Below, one piece after another: positions 11,355 to 21,055 of a stretch of 64,000 bases of DNA; position 1 is the first letter of the stretch; each line of letters opens with the position of its first letter. The notes under the pieces are model-generated. The model saw only the letters and a list, made by a program, of their open reading frames with translations. It was not told the origin of the DNA and made no database searches. The stretch is from Pontederia crassipes (lineage: Eukaryota > Streptophyta > Magnoliopsida > Commelinales > Pontederiaceae). The DNA lies in the NCBI GenBank assembly GCA_030549335.1, contig CM060195.1, positions 29,578,874-29,642,873 on the forward strand. The letters run 5' to 3'. The position numbers and the translations under genes were made by a program.

Positions 11355-12262
11355 TATAATGCCCCCAAAATTCGACCCTAATTTAATCGTCGAACCCTAA
11401 GAGGCGCTACTTTTCGTCACCCAATTACATAAGAACATTGTAGCGGAAACATAATAATAAATATAAAACAATAATATCATAAATAGCGGAAGACTTCTAG
11501 ATATATAAAATCCCAAGATAATAAATTGGCCCATGGGCCTAATAGGCTGTAACATACCCAACAAAGGGTTTGTACAACATAATGAGTTCAAGTAAAATAC
11601 ATAACTCCATAAGGCCCATAAGCTATACATAAATTACTCTTACAAGCGTTCATCAAAATGACATAATATAAGTAGGATAACTTTGGCCGTAGCCCGACCA
11701 TCCATGTGCAATATCTCCGTCATGAGGTTCTCGCCATTGAACCTAAGCCTCGTCCATACTTGCACGGATCCATGGGGTGTAGGGAATTTCTCCCATTAGA
11801 GTATGTTGAGGCCCATGCATGCTATGATCTTATAACATGATTTCTATATGTGGCATATGCATTGCATCATAATGAAATATAATTTGCATGCATTCTATGA
11901 GCTACTTATGCACACTATATGGCATATGAGCAATATGATCATAGTAAGATAAGATAACATATAACATTTTCATCTTATGCTAAAGTATATCATAACTCAT
12001 CATCATACTTATCGCTATGCTAATGCATATCATAATCTTATCTTACTTTACTTTGTCATCTTGATTCGTCTTAATATGATGTGATAAGCGGACATTCATA
12101 TTGCATCCTCGTAGGTGCTTTCTTCATCTTTATCATCTTTGTCTTTATGTCCCAAGTCATTCATCATTCATCTTTTCATCTTTCATCTTTCATCTTTCAT
12201 TTTTACTTAGATAATTTCTTATCTTGTTGATTGAGAAGAATGATGGCTCATAGGTCATAACC

Positions 12263-12376
12263 CTCACCCATAGGTGAGGTCTTAACCCTCATCTTTAGAT
12301 AAGGTCTTAACTCTCTCCCGTAGGCGAGGTCTTAACCCTCATTCATCAATGAGGCCTTCCTCCACCCGTCAGTGGA
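12263..12376. repeat. 25-bp tandem hairpin array, second copy
   Basis: Five 16-base inverted repeats start at 12263, 12288, 12313, 12338 and 12361 (period 25, 25, 25, 23). Unit sequences include CTCACC-CATA-GGTGAG, CTCATT-CATC-AATGAG and TCCAC-CCGTCA-GTGGA. The second unit has one broken pair (GATAAG). Compared with 5081-5219, one unit is missing but spacing and arm identities are kept in order. Confidence 0.85.
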
Positions 12377-12682
12377 GTCTTAGGTAGGGTAGCCGATTGG
12401 TCCCAAGAGAAAACACCATACCTTCATCAGTCAGTCTTTTAGTCATGTTCAACAATACATACAAGCATTCAATACATATTGCATATTTTAATCTTATTTA
12501 AGGTCATACGAACTTCAAATCATACTAGGTGTGGACATTCAATCATAGCCAATCATCAGCCCAAAACGGATGACCGTTTCTATTTCAGTCGATCGCTGGA
12601 CGGGGTATCGGTCGATCGATAAGGCTTTCGATCGACTGTTATGGTTCTTTCGGACGATCGAAACTGGGCGTTTGGTCGACTG

Positions 12683-12687
12683 CTAAT
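12683..12687. repeat. Target-site duplication CTAAT, left copy
   Basis: CTAAT lies directly before the LTR start at 12688 and is repeated at 25258-25262 directly after the LTR end. In the uninterrupted sister LTR the same site reads GCTAATCACAG (near 5628), so the two flanks rejoin exactly. Confidence 0.9.
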
Positions 12688-14725
12688 TGATAGTGAAATT
12701 GAGGGGTTGAGTGATAACTTGCTGATTTTTGGGTCAAAAGTCAAGTTTTTCAATTTTTGTTTCACTCCCCTAACTCACTCTCTACTATAGTAGTCAATTG
12801 TAGTAACCCTAAATGTCGTATCCACAGTAATTTGAAGTCCTAGACTACCTAAAAATAATTTAGACTAACCTTATTTAAAGTGGCAAAAACATATTTTTTA
12901 AAAGAAGTGAAAACATATTTTTTTTCTTTTAGGAATACAGAATGATAACTTGTTGTAGATTGCTGAAAAGTTATTTAAATTGAATTGTAAATGCTAATAT
13001 AGAGTCTAAAAAGGTTTATCTATCAATGAGGAAGGTCCTCCTAGGAATTGGGGTTCATCTAATTCAATTATGGATGAAAATGGACAAGTTATCACTTTTT
13101 TTGTCAAATCCAATTCAACCTTTAATATGGCTGTTTTCATAGCTCAATTAGGCCAGAACTAAACAATATATTGTCATATAATTGTTAGCCAAGTTGAATT
13201 AGAAGAGTATCCTCACTGAAAATCAAGTTATCATTAAGTTCAATCCAAGTCACTTTGCTGATTTTTTGGCAATTCAATAAAAATTTGAATGATAACTTCT
13301 AGATTGCACTTTGAAAATGAAAGGAATGCTTCAATCAACTAAACATTGAAATAAATCCAATATTAATTCTAGTGTTCCTTGGTTTATCTCTAAATTACAA
13401 GAGGACTTTGATTCAACCTCTCAGCTGCAATTAAAAATGAAGTCCACACTTAACATTAGATAATTGGGACCAATATGCATAGAATCTCAAGTTTGGGAAA
13501 TCAAAAATTGTCATTGCTCCTTGGCTCATCTCTGAATCTCAAGGAAGGCCTTAAAACTATCTCTCAATGGTGGATTAAAGTGGGGCTTAACAATGGACAA
13601 GCAGATTTCCTGAATTCAGGGAAATCAACAATCAGCAGTGCACTTAAATCAAGAAAAAACAAAGGTGATTTCAGAATTGAATCATAGGAATGTCAAGGGT
13701 TCTTAATTCATTCCTGAACAAGATTGGGACACATGATAACCTTTCAGTTGCTCAATTAATCAAATCTCTCAATGACAACAGATTCAGATGGTTCAGAGTT
13801 CAGAAAATTCAAAAATCAGATTGTTCAAAGTTCAGAAAATTCAGAAATCAGATTTTCAACAAATTTGGAATTCAGAACTTGGCATTGGTTCTTTGCTCAT
13901 TTCTAAACAAAGATTAGACCAAATGACAACTTCTAGTTGTAAAGAGAAGTAGGGTCTTCCAATGACAAGAGTAAAATCAGATTCATAACAGTTCAGATTC
14001 AGAATTGTAAAACCAGAAATTCAGAATTCAGAAATCAGTGCAGGAAACTTAAACTTATCCCTAATCCATCCATAATATGTATTAGACTACTACCTTATCC
14101 TAGGAGGCATGGAGTTTAGCTCCTCATAGTTACAAACCTTGATACAAAATATGGTAAAGAAGAGTAGAAGCTATCCATCCTGGTTTGGAGCTTCTCAGCC
14201 AGAATTCCAGCAGCATAGCAATCCAGCTTCAAACCCTTGCTCCTTGGTGCAGAAACCCTTCTCCAAACCCTGTAATGGCCAGCCCCCCCTTCCTTCCAGA
14301 AATTCCAGCTTTTATATGTCTTCTGTCCACCCTTTGATCAGCATCATAATGTTCTACTATGCCCTGATTATGCCATCTGTCCCAGCTCAGAATATCCTGC
14401 TGCTGTAGCAACTTTTTGGACAGAAAAAGTAGATGGTCCCCCCTACTTTTTCTCTTTGTGCAGCCTTGTTATACCTGCTGGAAAGTCCACAACAGCAAAC
14501 ATCAAAGCCCTTGAATAGTATTTAAACAAATAAAGCTTTAAAACAGTGGTATATAACAGCTCAAACACCAAATAGGATTGGGTGTTGTGCAGGAATGAAA
14601 ATCCCAAATTAAAATTGATAACTTATGGAACCCGGAATGATAACTTTGCAAATTTCATAGAAAATGTCCAAATATGAGTGGTTCAAAGCATTGAAGGCAT
14701 CAAATGGGTTAGGGTGGCAAGTGAG
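12688..14725 (-). mobile_element. Athila-family solo LTR B, left part
   Basis: The LTR begins TGATAGTGAAATTGAGG at 12688 and runs to 14725, where it is interrupted by element A. It resumes at 24621 and ends at 25257. The joined length is about 2.67 kb, the same as the solo LTR at 6757-9434, and there is no internal region. It carries the diverged 190-bp units and several GATAACTT motifs. Open frames at 13475-13917 and 14139-14411 fall inside these repeats and have no conserved domain, so I do not call them genes. Confidence 0.9.
14721..14725. repeat. Target-site duplication GTGAG, left copy
   Basis: GTGAG precedes the left LTR of element A and is repeated at 24621-24625 after its right LTR. 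In uninterrupted LTRs the site reads CAAGTGAGTGAAGTCAG (near 8800), consistent with a 5-bp duplication of GTGAG. Confidence 0.9.
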
Positions 14726-16577
14726 TGATAGTGATATTTGGATTTTCTAGTGATAACTTGCTGAAATTTAAGAAAATGTCAATTTTTCATTTTTTGGTCT
14801 TCCAACTCACTAGCTGCAAGTGCACAGGTAAGTTGTAGTAGACTCAGGTTATCGTATCCACAAGAATTTGAAGTCTAAAACACCCCAAAACAATCTAGAT
14901 TAGTTCTACTTAAGTGGCTAAAAATAGATTTTTAATGAATAGTGAAAACAGATTTTTTTATAGAAAGTGAAATGATAACTGATTTTTGGGTTTTGGAAAT
15001 TTATCAAAACTGAATTATCAACGCTAGAATGAAGTCTAAAAAGTTTAACTATCTATGAGGAAGGTTCTTCTAGGATTTGGGGTTCATCTAAATTAATTAA
15101 GGATGAAATGGAACAAGTTATCATTAAATGTCCAACTTTTGATTCAACTTGAAAATGGCTGTTCCCACAGCTCAATTGGCCTCTAACTAAGCAATATATG
15201 ATTATATAATTGTTAGCTAGGTTGAATCAATAGAGGGTCCTCACTGAAAATCAAGTTATCATTGGGCTCAAAAGAAAGATTCAATGCTGATTTTTGCAAT
15301 TCAAGGAAGTTTGGAATGATAACTTGCATTTGCAATCATAAAAAGATGGAATCATTCCAATCAACTAAATAATGGTGATTGTGTTCCATGATTGGAATCA
15401 TTCCAATTCAATAATGGTGATTGTGTTCCATGATTCATCTCTGAATTCAAGGGAGATTCAAAATCAACCTCTCGGTTGCAAAGTAAATTGAAATCCACAC
15501 AAACACACTCAATTGGAAATGCAAAACATATGGCCACATGAGTTCACAATTTCCATTGCTCCTTGGCCCATCTCTGGATCTCAAGGAAGCCCTTAAGACT
15601 ACCTCTCAGTAGTGGATTATAATTCCAGCAGTGACAGCTTTTTGGACAGCCAAAAAGCTAGTGGTCCCCCCTCCTTTTTCTCCCTTTTGGCCACCTTTTC
15701 TTCTTGCTACAAAAACCCAAACAGCAAGCATCAAAGCCCTTGAGTAGTATTTAGACAAATAAGGATTAGGATAATGCTGGTAACTAGTTCAAATATCAGA
15801 TGGGATTATGTGTTGCGTAAGAATGAAAACTTATATCGATATGAATGAATTCAAGGGCCCGGAATGATAACTTTATGGAAATCTTGGAAAATGTCCTAAT
15901 ATGGGTGGTTCAAAGCATTTCAGGCATCAAATTGATTAGAGTGACAAGTGAATGAGGTCAGAAATCAAATATGAATGAGATTCCTAAGGAGTGATAACTT
16001 GAGTGCCCCAAAAATGATAACTTATATGACTTAAAAACGATAACTTGAGTTTTGATTATCCAAATGTGATGAAATTTGACCAGCAATGAGTTAGAATAAT
16101 AATAAGATGATTGCTTGAGGTCCTTGTGCAGAATTAATGGTTTTGCATGTCGAAATGACAGAATTGCACTTTAACGATAACTTGGCACTTGAAAAATGAT
16201 AACTTGTTCAAATGGACTTAAAACTTTACACAAGTTGAGATGTGACTATCGAAATATGATTTATACATGATAATGATGGATTTAGGGCAAGAAAACCATT
16301 GAAAATAAGTTCATTCAAAATAATGATAACTTGACACTTAGAAATGATAACTTGTCCTCAAAATGATAACTTGGCATAGAATTTAAATATTAATGGATTT
16401 TGGCATTTCAGAACCTCTATGCACATAGAATTAAGTATAAAATGAGGAATATCAACTAGTTATCACAATGTTTGCATTCCAAGTATAATTGGCCCAAAAA
16501 TAGGCAAAAGTGGGACTCCATATGTATTAATTTCATCTAAAATGGGTTAGAATCATATAGTGATCAGCAAGTGATCA
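14726..16577 (-). repeat. 3' LTR of element A, internally deleted
   Basis: It starts TGATAGTGATATTTGG and ends GTGATCA. It matches the right LTR up to about 15620, then skips to sequence equivalent to 23655 onward, so about 1.7 kb of the tandem-unit region is missing. It also has a short local duplication at about 15370-15440 (GGTGATTGTGTTCCATGATT twice). Length is 1852 bp against 3565 bp for the right LTR. Confidence 0.92.
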
Positions 16578-16590
16578 AACTCCCCCAAGC
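16578..16590 (-). other. Polypurine tract of element A
   Basis: On the minus strand GCTTGGGGGAGTT lies immediately before the 3' LTR start TGATCAC. This is the expected position and composition of the plus-strand primer for reverse transcription. The same tract flanks the LTR at 56269. Confidence 0.85.
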
Positions 16591-18161
16591 TTAGCCTTTT
16601 GCTTGTCCTCAAGCAAAACATTCAGAAATTAAGGACAAACTTGAATTAAAAGTCCACAAATGAAGTAAAGTCTAGCTGAATTGAATCCAATGAGTTTCCC
16701 ACTTTGCCAACACTTCATTCTTTCCAAAAACTCAATTTCTAGCTAGGGAATCACAGAGGCTAAAGCAGATTTAAGCCATGGAAGAAGTACTAGCAATAAC
16801 ATGTTTGAATTGTAGCCATGGAAGAAGTACTAGCAATAACATGTTTGAATTGTAGGAATTGTCAACTTTACAAAGGGTTTGAACTACAAATCTCTTCATG
16901 AACAGATTTTCAATTGTTTAAACAGGTTTAACACCTGACTTTTATTCATAAAATGAATATAAACAGGTTTAGCACCTGATTTTTATTCATGCTTTCTTTA
17001 GGAGAGATTCCTTTGGAAGTTTTGCTCTCCTAAATTTTTTTCTTTTTGCATTGAAGAGAGATTCCTTTGGAAGTTTTGCTCTCTTCCTTTTTTCTATGCA
17101 TGCATATGACCTTTTTTTTTTACTTTTCCTTTTCTCATTTTTCTATCTTGTTCATGAAGTGAGCAATAGTTCAAACTCAAGTATAGTTTAGATCCCTTTA
17201 TCCAAAAAGTCAAGTTTTCCTATTTAGCATGGCAGCAAGAGCCTTGACTCCCTTCTAGACATCTGATATTACTAATTAAATCCATAAGTATCAACTAATG
17301 TGACCCACAAAAAGGAAAAATTTTCAGCTAAAAACTTTATTCAAATGCATCTGAATTCATAATGCCAATTAAAGCAAGAAGGCTAATGGCCAAGTTGGCC
17401 ACTTGGTATTGGAATGCACCCACTGTCAAAATAAAGTATTCTACCCATTTCAGAGTTAAAATGAATTCAGAATTGAGTTGGGTCCAAAAATTGATAACCG
17501 AGTGATAACTAGTGATAACTTGTGAAAACCAATGATAACCTGGTATGAATTATGATATGAACATTAAAATCAATTGAAAACATGGTGTAAAGGTTAGAAA
17601 AGCACCAGATTTCCTCCGCCAAGCTTATTCTCAACACTGTCCTCAGGGTTGAAATAAAGGCAAGGGAGAGGGGTGGGTGGGATTGAAATGCATTAAATTG
17701 GGCATTTGAATTCTCTTGGCACTTCATCCAGAAGCCTTGGGTGGTCTAACCTTCATTAGTTGCAACTGATCCTGCAGAGAAACAAAGGATATCAATTGGT
17801 ATGGCAGATTTGCAACTAATCAGATTTTTGAGTGCAGAATTCAACATTGCATTGGGAATTTCTGAAATTCACTGAAATTAGGCTATAATAGATTGGGATA
17901 ACTGAAATGAATGTTAATTCAGATGATAATATGATCAATGTAGCATAATGAGAAAAATATTATCAGTTATCATTAAGTTTTCAGTGTAAAAATCAGAAAT
18001 AGGGGTAAGGGTACTCCCTGAATTTGAGACTTGTGAATTGAACATGTTCCTCATCTCTTATTCCTGCAAAAATAGAAAGATTAAGTGTAAAGTGGCTTGG
18101 GTTACCTCCCAGGAAGTGCCTTTCTTTAATGTCTTTGGCTAGACATTGTTACAATGTGAAA
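16591..18161 (-). other. Long 3' untranslated region of element A
   Basis: About 1.57 kb between the pol remnant and the polypurine tract has no convincing frame. It is shared with the second Athila-family element (56283-57780). Recent local duplications are visible in A only: a 40-bp unit repeated exactly at 16774-16813 and 16814-16853, a near repeat around AACAGGTTTAACACCTGA (about 16923 and 16963), and a repeat of GAGATTCCTTTGGAAGTTTT (about 17005 and 17047). Confidence 0.75.
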
Positions 18162-18622
18162 TCAGCTAGGAGCTAGTGGCAAATCTTGTAGAGTCAGCTC
18201 CTTGGACAACCTTAGTTTTTTCAGCAGCTCATCAACTTGATTATTGGGCAGGTTTGCATTGATGATAACTGGAAATGTTGAATTCTCCCTCAAGAATTCA
18301 TACTTCAGGTTATTGGGGAGAGGCTTGAGTTCCAATTTGAAAGAATTGGTTTGAGTTGAGTTGCCTTGCTCAGCAGTGATAACTTCTTGCAATTGGTGCT
18401 GATTTTCTAAATTTTCTACTGATTTGGATAAACTCAATGCAGATTGATATGTTTCAGCCTCTCGATCCTCCAATTCTTTCAAATGATCAAACATTAGACA
18501 CTTTTGCAATGGATCTTCAATATGAATTATAGCTGAAGCTTGCCCTACCACTTGATCTAGCTGTCCTTCCTCAAAATCATTTTCCTGAAAATTTGGTCTA
18601 CTGATAACCTGTGCCAAATTAA
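18162..18622 (-). pseudogene. Athila-type pol remnant, fused across a deletion
   Basis: An open minus-strand frame of about 151 codons follows protease. It contains the Athila-type linker before reverse transcriptase (FKLELKPLPNNLKYEFL, NSTFPVIINANLPNNQVDEL). It then passes directly into KELTLQDLPLAPS and a stop. The last residues match the extreme C-terminus of pol in the sister element at 57781 (KEVLNLQDFTSLPS), where they follow integrase. The whole RT, RNase H and integrase region is therefore gone, but the join keeps an open frame. A stop and frame change separate it from protease at about 18620. The displayed start is a TTG within a larger frame and not a real initiation site. Confidence 0.85.
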
Positions 18623-18958
18623 TTATATCTTCTCCTCCCCAATTTGGAAGGTCAATCTGCCCTCCTTGACATCAATGATAGCCCCAGCAGTGACTAAGAA
18701 GGGTCTCCCAAGAAGAATGGGGGTATTCAAGTCCTCATCCATGTCAAGTACCACAAAATCTACTGGTATGTAGAATTTGCCAATTTTGAGGGGTATGCCC
18801 TCAATGATTCCATGTGGGTACTTGATGGATTTGTCTGCCAGCTGTAGAGACAAATTTGTAGGCTTCAAATCTCCAACTTCAAGCTCCCTACAAAGTGAAA
18901 GAGGTATGACACTCACTGATGCACCCAAATCACATATTGCCCTTTGAATCTTCCTATT
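18623..18958 (-). pseudogene. Athila-type retropepsin domain
   Basis: The minus-strand frame reads CDLGASVSVIPLSLCREL, with the DLGAS catalytic motif of Athila-group proteases. It continues through LADKSIKYPHGIIEG and DEDLNTPILLGRPFLVTAGA, the conserved flap and C-terminal strand. Upstream it is separated from gag only by an in-frame TGA at 18959-18961, so gag-pro was one continuous frame. It ends at a TAA near 18620. The enzyme cleaves the Gag-Pol polyprotein. The active-site residues are intact, but the flanking stops prevent normal expression. Confidence 0.88.
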
Positions 18959-20640
18959 TCAAATTTCACAAGGTATGGAGAAGCTTCCTGGATCTTTCAA
19001 CTTGGGTGGCAATTTGTTTTCGATGATTGCAGAGGCTTCCCCAGTCAAGGTAATAGTGTCATGCTCCATAATCCTCTTTTTCTTGGTTAGGATTTCCTTC
19101 AAAAACTTTGCATAGGAGGGCATCTCCTGAATTGCCTCCACAAATGGCACATTGATATTTAACTTCTTCAGGATTTCCAAAAACTTTACATATTGCTGGT
19201 CCTGCCTTGCCTTAATTAGCCTTTGAGGGAAAGGTACTTTGTCAAAGACCCTAGCTTTTGCTTCAATCTTGGGGCCTGAATTCCTCATTTCCACCTCAGG
19301 TTCTTCACTTGGCTCTTTAGCAACTTTTAAATCTGAATTGACTTGATCATCCTCAACTTCCTTCATTGGCTCCTCCACCATTCTTCCACTCCTGAGCTGG
19401 ATAGCATGGACTTGTTCCTTTGGGTTCACTTCTGGCTGTCTAGGAAAGAATAAGGGAGGTCTAGTGGATGTACTAGCTTGTTGAGCAATTTGGCTTTCCA
19501 ACAATTTCTGATTTGCATTCATGGCATCCAATGTAGAATTGATCTTCAATATCTCCTCTCCTTGGCTGTCCTGCTTCTTCAGAATTTGTTGAAGCATCTC
19601 CTTCATTTTATTTTGGAATTGTGATGCTTGGACTTGAGGTGGTGGCTCATACAGATTTCTTTGAATTGGTGCACTTTGGCCTTGATTTCCATAAGGTGGT
19701 GGCTGATTCCTTGGTAGGATTTTAGGCTGCCAATTTGAATTTTGCATAGGAGCTCCTTGATAGTTGTTGCCCTTGTAAGAAAAGTATGGATGATTCCTGT
19801 TTTCTGGAGTATAAAATTCAGCAGGAGGTTTGATTCCATAATTGCCCACAACATTGATTTGATCCACAGTTTGGTCCACTTGCTGCATAATTAAGTTGCA
19901 ATTCCCTGACACATGACCTTGATTCCCACATACACAACACCTTGTTTCAGAATTGGAAGCCCTATTGCCATTGGGAGTCAAGTTCAACCTCTCCAAAGTC
20001 TTGTACAGCACCTCTTCAAGTTGAGTTGACAATTGATTCACTGAATTGTCCATGGGTGGCCTCCTGGTTCTATCATGGGTAAGGAAGTGGTGATTCTTGG
20101 CTATGTTTTCAATGAGTTGATAAGCTTCATCAATGTTTTTAGATGCAAAGATGCCTCCTGCAGCAGTATCCAATGCCACCTTGCTAGGGTAGTTCAATCC
20201 CTTATGAAAATAGTTGACTAGCTGCCACTTCTCAAAACCATGATGGGGACATGCCCTTAATAATCCTTGAAGCCTTTGCCAAGCCTCACAAATGTTTTCT
20301 TGGTCCAACTGATAGAACCTCACTATTTGATCCCTGAAGTTATCAGTTTTTGAAGGAGGAAAGAATTCTGAAAGGAACAATTGAACAATTGATTCCCAAG
20401 TGGCTACCTCTTCAGAATTCAATCCTTTAAACCATGTCTTGGCCTTGTCCTTGAGTGAGAAGGAAAATAATCTCATATACACTGCATTCATGGGGATATT
20501 GTTGAAGTTTACAGTGCTGCACATCTCCTTGAAATTGTCCAGATGACATGCTGGATCTTCAGTCCCAAGTCCAGAAAATTGGCTTTGCCTAATCATTGAA
20601 ATCAAGGCTGGATTAACTTCAAAGTTTGCCACAGGTGCTA
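18959..20640 (-). pseudogene. Athila-type Gag of element A (nearly full)
   Basis: The longest frame in the window, about 557 codons on the minus strand. It starts in the conserved Gag N-terminal region (NFEVNPALISMIRQSQFSG, then TEDPACHLDNFKEMC). It has the capsid-like retrotransposon gag core (RLFSFSLKDKAKTWFKGL, FLSEFFPPSKTDNFRDQI, ACPHHGFEKWQLVNYFHKGL, AAGGIFASKNIDEAYQLIE). A zinc knuckle CCVCGNQGHVSGNC lies near residue 235, followed by a long Q/P-rich linker and the Athila-type segment VPFPQRLIKARQDQQYVKFL. This order and wording fit the Athila group of Ty3/gypsy. A frameshift at about 20637 separates it from its N-terminal 89 codons, and a TGA at 18959-18961 separates it from protease. 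The listed start is a GTG inside the older frame. Confidence 0.9.
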
Positions 20641-20907
20641 AGGCTCTTCCCCTTGTTGATTCCTTGCATTGCTTGGTGAATAACAGTCCCTAAGAGTCCT
20701 AGGAGCTGCCATATTTTGATTCATAACTCTTTCAAATTCAGGGTTGTATGCCTCTTCCTCTTCTTCTTCAAATATCCTTCTTCTTGCCTCAAGCCTTTGC
20801 AATCTCCTTCTTCTTAAAAATCTTCTTTCAGGTTCAGGATCTGATTGGTAATGTTCCTGTTGATGGTCCAAGTCCTGCGTAAAGAGATTCAGAAGTATCA
20901 AATTCAA
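20638..20907 (-). pseudogene. Gag N-terminal segment of element A, frame-shifted
   Basis: An 89-codon minus-strand frame carries an arginine- and glutamate-rich stretch (RRFLRRRRLQRLEARR, FEEEEEEAYNP) and then MAAPRTLRDCYSPSNARN, the usual Athila Gag lead-in to the core. It ends in TAG at 20638-20640. The next frame over continues with LAPVANFEVNPALI, so a single-base indel splits Gag here. Confidence 0.82.
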
Positions 20908-21031
20908 GAAAGAAATGAAAACTAGACAAAAGTGAAAAGTGAAAAATGATAACTTGCAAAAACTGAAAATTAGCCTAACAAATAAACTAAAAACTAATCT
21001 AAACTATCTAAGTTAGCCTAATTGACCTCAA

Positions 21032-21049
21032 ATCCCCGGCAACGGCGCC
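21032..21049 (-). other. tRNA-Asp primer-binding site of element A
   Basis: On the minus strand TGGCGCCGTTGCCGGGGA begins six bases after the 5' LTR end. It is complementary over 18 bases to the 3' end of plant tRNA-Asp(GUC) with CCA. Athila-group elements commonly use this primer. Confidence 0.92.
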
Positions 21050-21055
21050 AAAAGC

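Larger units (their letters stand above)
11355..12687 (-). mobile_element. Tekay-like 5' LTR, copy 2, left part
   Basis: The segment aligns with 4199 onward: CCCCCAAAATTCG near the start, the GGCCCATGGGCCTAATAGG block, the hairpin array and the GGTCGACCG repeat. The terminal TGTAACA has decayed to TATAATG. The LTR is cut at 12687 by an Athila-family solo LTR and resumes at 25258, with a CTAAT duplication at the two edges. Confidence 0.85.

Noticed and set aside
13475..14411. Series of 60-90 codon frames in LTR B and similar frames at 28093-29428, 42410-43626 and 55243-55723
   Set aside because: They lie in LTR tandem units, have repeat-derived composition and are not conserved in frame between copies.
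19603..19854. 83-codon minus-strand frame inside gag
   Set aside because: It is a shadow frame of the 557-codon Gag frame.
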